Positions 17,653 through 26,594 of a DNA stretch of 58,370 bases are shown here, in pieces (the stretch's first letter is position 1; each line of letters begins with the position of its first letter). The notes under the pieces were generated by a model, which saw only the letters and a program-made list of their open reading frames with translations, did not search any database and had not been told where the DNA came from. The DNA is from an uncultured Alistipes sp. Lineage in GTDB: Bacteria > Bacteroidota > Bacteroidia > Bacteroidales > Rikenellaceae. The stretch spans positions 1 through 58,370 of the forward strand of contig CALUMM010000011.1 of NCBI GenBank assembly GCA_944321755.1, given 5' to 3'. Both the position numbers and the translations under genes were made by a program.

Positions 17653-20600
17653 ATGATTCGCCGCCTCCTTTTGCCGTTGACGCTGCTCGGACTGCTGTTT
17701 TCCGTCCGGGTGTGGGGCTACGAATTTACTCACCTGACCAAGAACAACAACGGCATGTCCTATGACGGTATCAGTACCATCATGCAGGACTCCCGGGGCT
17801 TTATCTGGATCGGGACCTACAAGGGGCTGAACCGCTATGACGGAAATACGTTCAAGGTCTACGGGATGGCGGAAATGGGCCTCGACTCCGATTTCGTCTA
17901 TGTGATTGTCGAAGACACGGAGGGCAACCTGTGGATCGGAACCGACAAGGGGGTTTGCATGTACAGTTACCGGCAGGACCGCTTCATTCCGCTGCATACG
18001 GTCAGCTCCGAAGGATCCGTCATCACCAACAAGGTGACGTTCATCTCCGTCGAGCCCGACGGCAAGGTTTGGATGCTCGTGAACGATCAGGGTTGTTTCG
18101 CCTATGACATTCACCGCCGGGAACTCCATGAATGGCCCTATCGGAAGATCGGATTCTCGGGATTCCGGAAGATGCTCCGGGGTGACAACGGCGATGTGTG
18201 GCTCTCCCGGTATCACTCCAATCTCTACCACGCGGACAGCTTGTTTCGGGAGGTACATCCCGTGGCGCTGGGGGCACAGTCCGATTTTTTCGAGAACGAC
18301 GAGATCGAAGGGCTGTTTTACGCTCCCGACGGCAGTCTCCTTGTCGCCAGCATGAAACGGGGACTTTCCGTGGTCGATCCGGTCGCGAAACGTGTCGAGG
18401 TGCTGTTGGCATTGCCCGAGAACGCGCTGCTGCAACATGCGTTTCTGGAGCGTGGGCGCAATGTCTGGCTGTCGACTTCGTCGGGTGTCTGGCGCTATGA
18501 TCTGGTTACGGGCGAGTCCGAATGCCTGCGGAACGACGGTATGGACATGTTCTCGCTGTCGAACGACTATACCACCTGTACGTTCGTGGACAAGGACGGC
18601 GGCTTGTGGGTCGGGACGAAGGATGCCGGGGTCAATTATTCGGGCCCGAGCCAGAACAATTTCGAGAAACAGTATCTTGCCGACGGGGAGTCGTTGAAGA
18701 ATGTCCTGGTCAGCGGCTTCGCCGAGGACGGGGCGGGGCGGATCTGGGTGGCCACGGAGGAGAAGGGCCTGCTGGTTTACGATCCGGTGACGCACCGGAC
18801 CTCGAAATACCGGCTTGCGGGAATTCCGTCGAGAATCTGCTCGATTTGCTGCGACGGCAGGTATCTGTGGTTCGGAACAAAGGTCGGTCTGTTCCGCCTG
18901 GATATTGCCGGGAACCGGCTCAAGGTCTATGGTGTCCTGAAACGGGTGCAGGGCGTGAGCGACCCCAATGTCTATATGATTTACAGGACGTCGGGCGGCG
19001 AGATTTTCATGGGTACGACATTGGGGGTTTTCCGGTATGACCGGCCGTCCGACTCGTTCCTTGAGATTCCGGCATTCGATGGCGTTTTCACCACTTCGGC
19101 GGTCGAAGATCCGCTGCATCCGGGGGTTGTCTGGTTTTCCAGCTACGCGAACGGGGTCTATTGCTGGGACTCGATCTCGGACAAACTGGTCAATTACGAC
19201 GCCTCGTCGGGTTGCGGACTGACCAACGACAAGATCTGCTCGATCTTTATCGACCACAAGGCCCGGATCTGGGCCGTGGGGTTCAGCATCGGGATTGCGA
19301 TGTTCGACCGCGAAAGCGGACGCTTCACGGTGTATGACCGCCGCAACGTCCAGGCCCTGACGTCCGATGTCTTTTTCAAGGCGCTGGAGGACAGGTCCGG
19401 CAACCTGTGGCTGGCTTCCGACGAGGGGCTGGTGGAGTTCAATCCCGAGATCGGCGGCGGATATGTCTATACCCGCATCGACGGCCTGCTGGATTCGAAG
19501 TTTACGAACAGCGCCTTCCGGAGTGCCTCCGGAGACATGTACTTCGGATCCGACAACGGCTTCATCCGTTTCAATCCCGAGGCGCTGCCGAGGGCTTCGA
19601 ATATCCCTTCCGTGGTGCTGTCCTCCATGCAGATCGGGGATCATGAAGCCCGCTTTGCGGAGAATCTCGATCTCCTGTCGGAGATTTCGCTCGACCACGA
19701 AAACAACTCGTTCGGATTCAATTTTTCGCTGCTCGGACTCTCGGCCCCATTCTCGAACAAGGTCCAGTGTCTGCTGGAAGGGTATGAGGAGATGTGGCGT
19801 GACATTGCCGCTACGAAATCGGTCTTTTATTACAATGTGCCTCCCGGACAGTACCGGCTTCGGGTGCGAGTCCAGTCCGATGAGAAGTGGCTGGAGGTGC
19901 GGCCGCCGCTTGAGATTGCCGTGCATCCGGGTTTTTGGGCCTCGGTCCCGGGAACGATGCTGGTCGTTTTGATTGTGCTGGTCGTGATCCTGCTCTGCGT
20001 GCTGGTTATGCAGCGTCGCTTCCGGCTGCGCAAGGAGCGTGAACAGGAGGCTTATCAGAAGGCCAAGGATGAGGAGATGTTCCACGAAAAGATGAATTTC
20101 TTCTCGCATGTCATCCATGAGATCAAGACGCCGCTGACGTTGATCAAGACCCCTTTGAACAATGTGATGAGCCGGTGTGCGGATGAGGAGAATCAGCACG
20201 ATCTGCACGTCATGTACCGGAGTGCGGAGTACCTCTCGAAACTGGTTAATGAATTGCTCGACTACGTTCGCATCGAACGGATGGGCTATGCGCTCAAGTG
20301 CGAGCCCGTCGATTTTCTGGAGCGCCTCCATTCGCTGCTCTTCAGTTTCGCGGATGTCGCCCGGGACCGCAATCTGACCATCGAGGTGCAGACCGATCTG
20401 GAACAGGCGGTCGTATATGCCGATTCGGCCGCTCTGGACAAGATCCTGAACAATTTGCTGCTCAATGCGATCAAGTATGCCGAGACGAGCCTGACCATCT
20501 GCGTCCGTGCGGCCGAAGGACAGGTCGTGGCCGATTTTATCAACGACGGGCCCGGTATTCCGAAGGAATATCGGGAGGAGATTTTCAAACCCTTCGTCCA

Positions 20601-21588
20601 GTACCACAACGATTCGACGCCCGTGTCGGGCGGGGTGGGGATCGGATTGCCGCTGGCCAAGAATCTGGCCCGGATGCATTCCGGCGATCTGATCCTCTCC
20701 GGGCGCACGGACGTGACGGACTTCGTGTTGACCTTGCCGATGGTCGATTCCGGGGAGAAGGCGCCCGAGGCGGGCGGCGAGGAGTCTTTCGAGGAGGAGA
20801 AAAAGGCGGGGCCGGAACTCCCCTGCATCCTGATCGTGGACGACAACCGCGAATTCCGCGAGTATCTGGCCTCGAAGCTCTCCGGAAACTACGCGATACT
20901 CATGGCCCCGACGGGCGTCGAGGCCATGAAAATCCTCAAGGAGAGCGATGTGGACATGCTGCTGACGGATATCTCCATGCCCGGGATGTCCGGTCTCGAA
21001 TTGTGTGCGAAGGTCCGCGAGGATATTGAAATCTCGCACATCCCGGTTCTCATCATTTCGGCCCGCGGTTCCGTTCAGTCGAAAATCCAGGCGATGCAGG
21101 CCGGTGCGGACCTCTATATCGAGAAGCCTTTCGACCTGCAGTATCTCCTGTCGAGTATCGAGAACATCCTCGATCGCCGGGCGCTCCTGCGGAATGCCCT
21201 GGAACAGGGTGTTTCGGGGATGGCCGTCGACATGTTCGGACTTCCCAGAAAGGACGAGGAGTTTCTGGAGCGGTTCAGCTCCATCATCCGGGAGAATCTC
21301 AGCAATGCCGACCTCTCGAATGAACTCCTGGCCGAACAGATGAATATGAGTCAGTCGACCCTGGTGCGTAAGATCCGCAAACTGCTGAATACGTCGCCGA
21401 ACAACTATGTCCGTTCGATGCGGATTGCGGCGGCTGCGGAGATGCTGAAGAATTCGCACGGCAACAATATCTCCGAAATCTGTTATTCGGTCGGCTTCTC
21501 GAATCTCTCCTACTTTACCAAATGCTTCAAGGAGAAGTACGGCAAGACCCCTACTGAAATGGTACGGGATCAGGCTTCCGAGCAGTAG
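17653..21588 (+). CDS. Hybrid two-component system regulator (HTCS) of the region 3 PUL
   Basis: This one-protein sensor and regulator spans the inner membrane. Residues are numbered from the ATG at 17653 (1311 aa); an ATG at 17641 is also possible. The layout is: signal peptide; periplasmic two-propeller sensor (about 22-660, repeats such as GFIWIGTYKGLNRYDG and GNLWIGTDKGVCMYS); Y_Y_Y domain (about 690-755); membrane helix about 769-787 (MLVVLIVLVVILLCVLVMQ); HisKA with phospho-His822 in HEIKTPL; HATPase (NLLLNAIKYAE, GVGIGLPLAKN); receiver with VDDN and phospho-Asp1106 in LLTDISMPG; C-terminal AraC-type DNA-binding domain (EICYSVGFSNLSYFTKCFKEKYGKTPTEM). All phosphotransfer residues are intact. 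It should bind a released oligosaccharide in the periplasm and activate the operon beginning at 21723. Confidence 0.95.
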   Translation: MIRRLLLPLTLLGLLFSVRVWGYEFTHLTKNNNGMSYDGISTIMQDSRGFIWIGTYKGLNRYDGNTFKVYGMAEMGLDSDFVYVIVEDTEGNLWIGTDKGVCMYSYRQDRFIPLHTVSSEGSVITNKVTFISVEPDGKVWMLVNDQGCFAYDIHRRELHEWPYRKIGFSGFRKMLRGDNGDVWLSRYHSNLYHADSLFREVHPVALGAQSDFFENDEIEGLFYAPDGSLLVASMKRGLSVVDPVAKRVEVLLALPENALLQHAFLERGRNVWLSTSSGVWRYDLVTGESECLRNDGMDMFSLSNDYTTCTFVDKDGGLWVGTKDAGVNYSGPSQNNFEKQYLADGESLKNVLVSGFAEDGAGRIWVATEEKGLLVYDPVTHRTSKYRLAGIPSRICSICCDGRYLWFGTKVGLFRLDIAGNRLKVYGVLKRVQGVSDPNVYMIYRTSGGEIFMGTTLGVFRYDRPSDSFLEIPAFDGVFTTSAVEDPLHPGVVWFSSYANGVYCWDSISDKLVNYDASSGCGLTNDKICSIFIDHKARIWAVGFSIGIAMFDRESGRFTVYDRRNVQALTSDVFFKALEDRSGNLWLASDEGLVEFNPEIGGGYVYTRIDGLLDSKFTNSAFRSASGDMYFGSDNGFIRFNPEALPRASNIPSVVLSSMQIGDHEARFAENLDLLSEISLDHENNSFGFNFSLLGLSAPFSNKVQCLLEGYEEMWRDIAATKSVFYYNVPPGQYRLRVRVQSDEKWLEVRPPLEIAVHPGFWASVPGTMLVVLIVLVVILLCVLVMQRRFRLRKEREQEAYQKAKDEEMFHEKMNFFSHVIHEIKTPLTLIKTPLNNVMSRCADEENQHDLHVMYRSAEYLSKLVNELLDYVRIERMGYALKCEPVDFLERLHSLLFSFADVARDRNLTIEVQTDLEQAVVYADSAALDKILNNLLLNAIKYAETSLTICVRAAEGQVVADFINDGPGIPKEYREEIFKPFVQYHNDSTPVSGGVGIGLPLAKNLARMHSGDLILSGRTDVTDFVLTLPMVDSGEKAPEAGGEESFEEEKKAGPELPCILIVDDNREFREYLASKLSGNYAILMAPTGVEAMKILKESDVDMLLTDISMPGMSGLELCAKVREDIEISHIPVLIISARGSVQSKIQAMQAGADLYIEKPFDLQYLLSSIENILDRRALLRNALEQGVSGMAVDMFGLPRKDEEFLERFSSIIRENLSNADLSNELLAEQMNMSQSTLVRKIRKLLNTSPNNYVRSMRIAAAAEMLKNSHGNNISEICYSVGFSNLSYFTKCFKEKYGKTPTEMVRDQASEQ

Positions 21589-21630
21589 ATTCTGGCTCGG
21601 AACGACTCCTGGCGGGCATTGATCGGAATT

Positions 21631-21648
21631 TTGCATCATTTGCATCAT
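21631..21648 (+). promoter_or_regulatory. Tandem 9-bp direct repeat, candidate HTCS binding site
   Basis: TTGCATCAT occurs twice head to tail (21631-21639 and 21640-21648). It ends 4 bp before the -33 box of the PUL promoter, the place expected for an AraC-type activator touching RNA polymerase. AraC-family domains often bind direct repeats. It lies 43 nt after the HTCS stop codon. Confidence 0.5.
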
Positions 21649-21652
21649 ATCT

Positions 21653-21685
21653 TTTGATCGGTTTTGCCCGCCGTGGATATATTTG
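21653..21685 (+). promoter_or_regulatory. Promoter of the region 3 PUL operon
   Basis: TTTG at 21653-21656 and TATATTTG at 21678-21685 match TTTG / TAnnTTTG with a 21-bp spacer. Transcription should start near 21692, about 31 nt before the first lipoprotein ATG at 21723. Confidence 0.7.
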
Positions 21686-21722
21686 TTACATCGATGCAAA
21701 CCAACTTAAAACCTCCAATCAA

Positions 21723-23303
21723 ATGAAAAGAACTTTACATCTGGTTTTGGCTGTCGCCGCACTGGCCCTAGTCGCGTGCGGCGAGGCTGAGGAGAACAAC
21801 CATGGGTTGAATTACGACTCCCTGGATGTTAATTTCTCTGCCTCGAAGACCGGAAGTCAGTGGTCCGAGGACGATGTTGTCGGCGTTCGGGCGACCTGTA
21901 CGCGGGACGGGGTGGAGAATATTCTGATGAGCGCGAACGATCCGGCCTGTTTCACGCCGGTAGCAGCGTCGCAGCAGACCTATCTGGTGAAAAAGAGCGA
22001 CGGTGACAACATCATTGCCCAGTCCGGTGACCACAATTACCGCTTCTACGCCTATACGCCTTACGACGCTTCGATCAAGGATTTCTCCAAACTCCCGGCA
22101 AACATCCCTTCCGACGTGAAGTTCGGAGAGCCGTTGCGGAGCCTGTATGTGGCCGATGCCTCCGTGACCGGTGTTGTGGCTCCCGTGGCGATGGATTTCC
22201 AAACGCCCTCCTGCCTGCTCACCCTGGAGATCCCGGACGACATCGTTGCCATGTCGAACACCGTCTTGAAGAAGATGGTCATCAAGGCTTCCGAGGACCA
22301 TCCGTTGACCTCGGACATCGCCTATGAGGCGACCTATGATATTTATACGGGGAAAACGACGGTGACCAACGGATCCGGTTCCCGGGAGATTACGATGGAT
22401 TTCGGTACGAACGGCTATGAACTCTCGGCGGGATATACGCCGGTGACGGTGTTGATTGCTCCCTTCACCGTTCCGGAAGGGGGTCTCAGCGTGGAGTTTA
22501 CCGATGTCGACGGCGCGAAGAACACCGTTCCGCTGCTGGCCAGCCAGGCCGGGACATCGTATTCGGCCGGTGAGGCCATCGCACAGACGCTGAGTTCGTC
22601 CAGCGACGGCATCATACCGTGTACGTCTCCCGTCGAGTGGCCGATCGGCTATCGGGACGGCGTCGGTGTATTCAATACGACGACCCAGCCGCTCTGGAAG
22701 ACCGACCATATCTGGACGGCCAGCCAGGCTCAGGCTACGATGACCTATGTGGTTTCGGAGGACAACCCTGCACCGTTCGTGTTCGAATCGAACAACTTCT
22801 CTCAGTACAACTACAGTTCGGGTTGTGTCAAGGGCTCGTGGACGGGCGACTATTTCGAGTTCGACGTTCCGGTTCGGAATTTCGAGGCCGGGACGGAGGT
22901 GACGCTGACCCTGCCGACCTACGGTCGCGGCGCCCCGTTGTTCTGGGATGTCTGCTACCTCGACGGCGAGGAGTGGAAGTGCGACCGCACGTCGCATACC
23001 TCGCCCGACGGACAGTTCACGATGACGTCGACGCTGATGATCGAACACGGCAACCGCGACGGCAGTTTCGAGGGGATCGTGTACGAAGTCAGGATGCGCT
23101 TCGAGAATGCCATCCAGAGCGGACACCTGAAGATCCGTTTCCAGGTGGCGCATGGCGGATACATCACCAATCCTTCGGCAACCTACTCGACGGCCTGCCG
23201 CGAGTTGACGGCCGAAGAACGGAAGACGTTCGATATCGGTGCCACGTTGTTCGCGTTCGTGAACAAGTCCGGCAAGGTGAACTCCGTCAAGATTGAATGG
23301 TAA
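21723..23303 (+). CDS. Fimbrillin-like two-domain lipoprotein, first gene of the PUL operon
   Basis: A 526-residue lipoprotein with lipobox ALVA-C (Cys19). The N-terminal half looks fimbrillin (Mfa)-like: SQWSEDDVVGVRA, YRFYAYTPYD and VTVLIAPFTVPEG. The C-terminal half (about 300-526) is a separate beta-rich module with VEWPIGYRDG and KGSWTGDYFEFDVPVRNF. That module is shared with the lipoprotein at 35226 in this PUL. No enzyme motif is visible, so it is probably a surface glycan-binding protein. Its position before susC is unusual, since surface glycan-binding proteins normally follow susD. The ATG at 21723 follows the promoter; the longer frame reaching 21654 runs into promoter sequence and is rejected. 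Identification of the fold is tentative. Confidence 0.75.
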   Translation: MKRTLHLVLAVAALALVACGEAEENNHGLNYDSLDVNFSASKTGSQWSEDDVVGVRATCTRDGVENILMSANDPACFTPVAASQQTYLVKKSDGDNIIAQSGDHNYRFYAYTPYDASIKDFSKLPANIPSDVKFGEPLRSLYVADASVTGVVAPVAMDFQTPSCLLTLEIPDDIVAMSNTVLKKMVIKASEDHPLTSDIAYEATYDIYTGKTTVTNGSGSREITMDFGTNGYELSAGYTPVTVLIAPFTVPEGGLSVEFTDVDGAKNTVPLLASQAGTSYSAGEAIAQTLSSSSDGIIPCTSPVEWPIGYRDGVGVFNTTTQPLWKTDHIWTASQAQATMTYVVSEDNPAPFVFESNNFSQYNYSSGCVKGSWTGDYFEFDVPVRNFEAGTEVTLTLPTYGRGAPLFWDVCYLDGEEWKCDRTSHTSPDGQFTMTSTLMIEHGNRDGSFEGIVYEVRMRFENAIQSGHLKIRFQVAHGGYITNPSATYSTACRELTAEERKTFDIGATLFAFVNKSGKVNSVKIEW

Positions 23304-23325
23304 ACAATAAATGAAGGAACCCGTT

Positions 23326-26300
23326 ATGAAAAGCATATTCAGCAAGATATTGTATGTATTGGTCCTCCTGGTGGTATCGCTGCCGGCCGTGGCTCAGCGC
23401 AACGTCATTACCGGTGTGGTTTATGATGAGTCGGGGATTCCGATGACCGGCGCTTCGGTGGTGGTCGAGGGCACGAGCCGGGGTGTGACAACCGATTCCT
23501 ATGGAAAATACCGGATCGAAGCCGCACCCGGAGAGGTCCTGGTCTTCAATTTCCTGGGCTATCGGAGCCAGAAATTCAAGGTGGGGGCCTCCACCGTCCT
23601 GAATGCCGAGATGGTGCCGGAGTCCCAGATGCTCGATGAACTGGTCGTTGTCGGATACGGCGTGCAGAAGAAGGTGAATGTGACCGGTTCGGTGGCGACG
23701 GTGGATTATGCGGAGCTGTCGCAGTCCCGTCCCGCCACCACGACGTCGGGCCTGTTGCAGGGCGTGAGCGCGGGCCTGTATGTCTCGCAGACCTCCGGAA
23801 AACCGGGCAGCGAAGGGGTTTCGATGCGGATTCGCGGTGTGGGAACGCTCAACAATGCCGCGCCGCTGGTCATCGTGGACGGTTTCGAGGGAACCATCGA
23901 CAATGTGAATCCGCAGGATATCGCCTCGATTTCGGTCCTGAAGGATGCCGCCTCCTGCGCCATCTATGGAAACCGCGGCGCCAACGGCGTGATCCTGATC
24001 ACGACCAAAACGGCCAAGGAGGGACGCTTCAATATCGAGTATACCGGTATGGTGGCCTATCAGGAGCCGGAACACTATTTCGATGTCATCTCGAACTATG
24101 CCGACTACATGGAGATCATGAACGAATCGGCCTGGAATGTCGGCAAGTCCAATGTCTTCAGCCAGACGATGATCGACCTGTGGCGCGAGAAGGAGAAGGA
24201 TCCCAACGGCATTGCCGATTCGGGTTACCCGAACTACGTGGCCTATCCCAACGTGGACTGGATGGAGGCGATCTTTACTCCTTCGGTCTATCAGAAGCAT
24301 ACGATCTCGGCCAGCGGCTCGACGGAGCGCATCAAGTATCTTATGTCGGTGTCGTATATGAACAATCCGGGTGTGATCGACAATTCGACCGTGGCGCGGA
24401 CCTCCTACCGGCTCAATCTCTCGTCGGATGTGACCCAATGGCTCGAAGTCGGGGCGCGGGTCTATGGGTACCGTTCGGATACGGAACTGGCGGACATCTC
24501 CGGGTCGATGACCCTGCTTTCGCGGGGCGTGCCCTGCATCTATCCCTACTACGACGGGAAATACGGCTGGATGGAGAATCCCGAGCAGAGCTCCGAGTCG
24601 CGCAACAACCTCTATTTCTTCAACCGTTACAAAGGCTCGAACGTTACCCACTACAACAATACGACGGCCTTCGTCAATGTCAAGCTTCCGTGGAACATCC
24701 GCTACCATGCGTCGTTCAACTACTCCTGGCGGGATGCCCTGCAGAAGCAGCATCCGACCTTGGGCGATGCCTATTCGTTCAGCCGCGACGAGGTGGCCTA
24801 CAGCTATAACGACCTGAGCAAGCTCTACCTGACCTACACGCAGGCCCATACCGGAAGATGGGAGTTCCAGACGACGCTCGACTGGGCCGGAACATACGGG
24901 AAACACGATATCTCGGCCATGGCCGGATTCGAGGCCTACTACCTCAACGACCAGAGCTTCGCATCGACCAAGACCGGCTTCGAAAACGATATCCTGGATG
25001 AACTGGACAACGTCCTGGAGGCAACCTCGATCTCCGGATCCCAGACGGATTATGCCGCAGCCTCGGTTTTCGGCCGGGTCACGTACTCCTATGCGGACAA
25101 GTATTTGGCCGAGGTCAATCTCCGTTATGACGGTTCGTCGCGTTTCGCCCGCCAGTCCCGGTGGGGACTCTTCCCCTCATTCTCGGCCGGATGGCGCATC
25201 TCGCAGGAGGATTTCCTGAAGGGCACCTGGGTCGACAACCTGAAACTGAGACTCTCCTGGGGCAAGCTGGGCAACAACTCGATCGGAAACTACGACTATT
25301 TGTCGACCTATGCCTCGGGCTACTCCTATCCGTTTGGCGGGAAACTGGCTTCGGGAGCCGTGTCGACCCTGTCGAACGATCTGCTGGAGTGGGAAACGAC
25401 GACCTCTTTCGATGTGGGCCTGGAGTTCGCCACGCTGAAAAACCGGCTGACGTTCGAGGCCGACTATTATGACAAGCAGACCGACGGCATTCTCTACAAG
25501 GCTCCGGTTTATGCGACCATCGGCAACAAGGGCGCTCCTTATCAGAACCTTTGCGGGGTCTCGAACCGCGGTTTCGAATTTACGATCGGATGGCGCGACC
25601 GGGTGAAGGATTTCCGCTACGGCGTCTCGGCCAACTTCACTCGGAACTGGAACAGGGTGACCAAGTACAACGGTCGGCTCAAGGCCGGCTGGGTGACCGA
25701 TGCCAACGGCGTGCGGAGTTATGTCACCAATATCGGCGATGTCTCTACGGTGGTCGATGCGGCACGCCGCACGATCGAAGGCCGCCTCATCAACGAGTAT
25801 ATCCTGGTCAATACCTACTCGGGCGACGGCACCTATTTCTTTGCGGACGGATCGGTGAATCCGGCGGGAGGCCCGCGGGACGGCATGATCCGCACGCCGG
25901 ATGATATGGCCTGGCTGGAGGCCATGGTGGCGGCGGGCAACTCGTTCCTTCCGAACCAGAAGATTGCCAAGGACGGAATCTGGTACGGTGACTACATCTA
26001 CGAAGATGCCAACGGAAACGGCGTTTACGGCGACTCGAACGACTACACGTTCCAGAATGTCAGCCAGACGCCCAAGTATTACTACGGCTTCAACATCGAA
26101 CTCGGCTGGAAGGGGATCGACTTCTCGGCCCGCTTTGCCGGAGCCGGCGGCGGGGCCCGCTACTGGAGATATGTGGGTTACAACGCCTATTCGACGGATC
26201 CCAAGTTTACGCTTCCCTACGAGATCGCCTACGACCACTACTTCTTCGACCCGGACAACCCGGATGATCCCCGGACCAATCTCACCTCGAAGCACGGACG

Positions 26301-26583
26301 TTTGACCATGAACTACGGCTCGGAGCAGAACGGTGCCAACATCTATTCTACGCTGTTCCTCTACAAGACGGACTATCTGAAACTGAAGAACCTCACCATC
26401 GGCTATACGCTTCCCGAGCGTCTGACGCGGAAGATCGGAATCGGGTCGCTGCGGATCTTCCTGACGGGTGACAACCTCTTCACGATGACGGATTATCCCG
26501 GAATCGATCCGGAATTCACGGACAACATGAACTATTACGCCAATCTGCGGCAATATACGATTGGTCTGAACATCAAATTCTAA
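23326..26583 (+). CDS. SusC/RagA TonB-dependent transporter of the region 3 PUL
   Basis: An outer-membrane importer of about 1085 residues. The signal peptide MKSIFSKILYVLVLLVVSLP ends at AVAQ, followed directly by the carboxypeptidase-regulatory-like domain (VITGVVYDESGIPMTGASVV), the TonB-box region LVVVGYGVQKKVNVTGSV, the plug (MRIRGVGTLNNAAPLVIVDG, ISVLKDAASCAIYGNRGANG) and a barrel ending in IKF. There is no STN domain, in keeping with HTCS rather than FecIR control. An in-frame ATG at 23311 would add five residues and cannot be excluded. It is followed by susD with an 11-nt gap. By analogy with SusC it imports the oligosaccharides made by the surface enzymes of this operon. Confidence 0.95.
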   Translation: MKSIFSKILYVLVLLVVSLPAVAQRNVITGVVYDESGIPMTGASVVVEGTSRGVTTDSYGKYRIEAAPGEVLVFNFLGYRSQKFKVGASTVLNAEMVPESQMLDELVVVGYGVQKKVNVTGSVATVDYAELSQSRPATTTSGLLQGVSAGLYVSQTSGKPGSEGVSMRIRGVGTLNNAAPLVIVDGFEGTIDNVNPQDIASISVLKDAASCAIYGNRGANGVILITTKTAKEGRFNIEYTGMVAYQEPEHYFDVISNYADYMEIMNESAWNVGKSNVFSQTMIDLWREKEKDPNGIADSGYPNYVAYPNVDWMEAIFTPSVYQKHTISASGSTERIKYLMSVSYMNNPGVIDNSTVARTSYRLNLSSDVTQWLEVGARVYGYRSDTELADISGSMTLLSRGVPCIYPYYDGKYGWMENPEQSSESRNNLYFFNRYKGSNVTHYNNTTAFVNVKLPWNIRYHASFNYSWRDALQKQHPTLGDAYSFSRDEVAYSYNDLSKLYLTYTQAHTGRWEFQTTLDWAGTYGKHDISAMAGFEAYYLNDQSFASTKTGFENDILDELDNVLEATSISGSQTDYAAASVFGRVTYSYADKYLAEVNLRYDGSSRFARQSRWGLFPSFSAGWRISQEDFLKGTWVDNLKLRLSWGKLGNNSIGNYDYLSTYASGYSYPFGGKLASGAVSTLSNDLLEWETTTSFDVGLEFATLKNRLTFEADYYDKQTDGILYKAPVYATIGNKGAPYQNLCGVSNRGFEFTIGWRDRVKDFRYGVSANFTRNWNRVTKYNGRLKAGWVTDANGVRSYVTNIGDVSTVVDAARRTIEGRLINEYILVNTYSGDGTYFFADGSVNPAGGPRDGMIRTPDDMAWLEAMVAAGNSFLPNQKIAKDGIWYGDYIYEDANGNGVYGDSNDYTFQNVSQTPKYYYGFNIELGWKGIDFSARFAGAGGGARYWRYVGYNAYSTDPKFTLPYEIAYDHYFFDPDNPDDPRTNLTSKHGRLTMNYGSEQNGANIYSTLFLYKTDYLKLKNLTIGYTLPERLTRKIGIGSLRIFLTGDNLFTMTDYPGIDPEFTDNMNYYANLRQYTIGLNIKF

Positions 26584-26594
26584 TCCATACGGGT

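Noticed and set aside
17644-21699. A 1351-residue minus-strand frame across the HTCS.
   Set aside because: It is antisense to a complete HTCS with all phosphorelay residues, has a shadow composition rich in Arg, His and Asp, and no domain.
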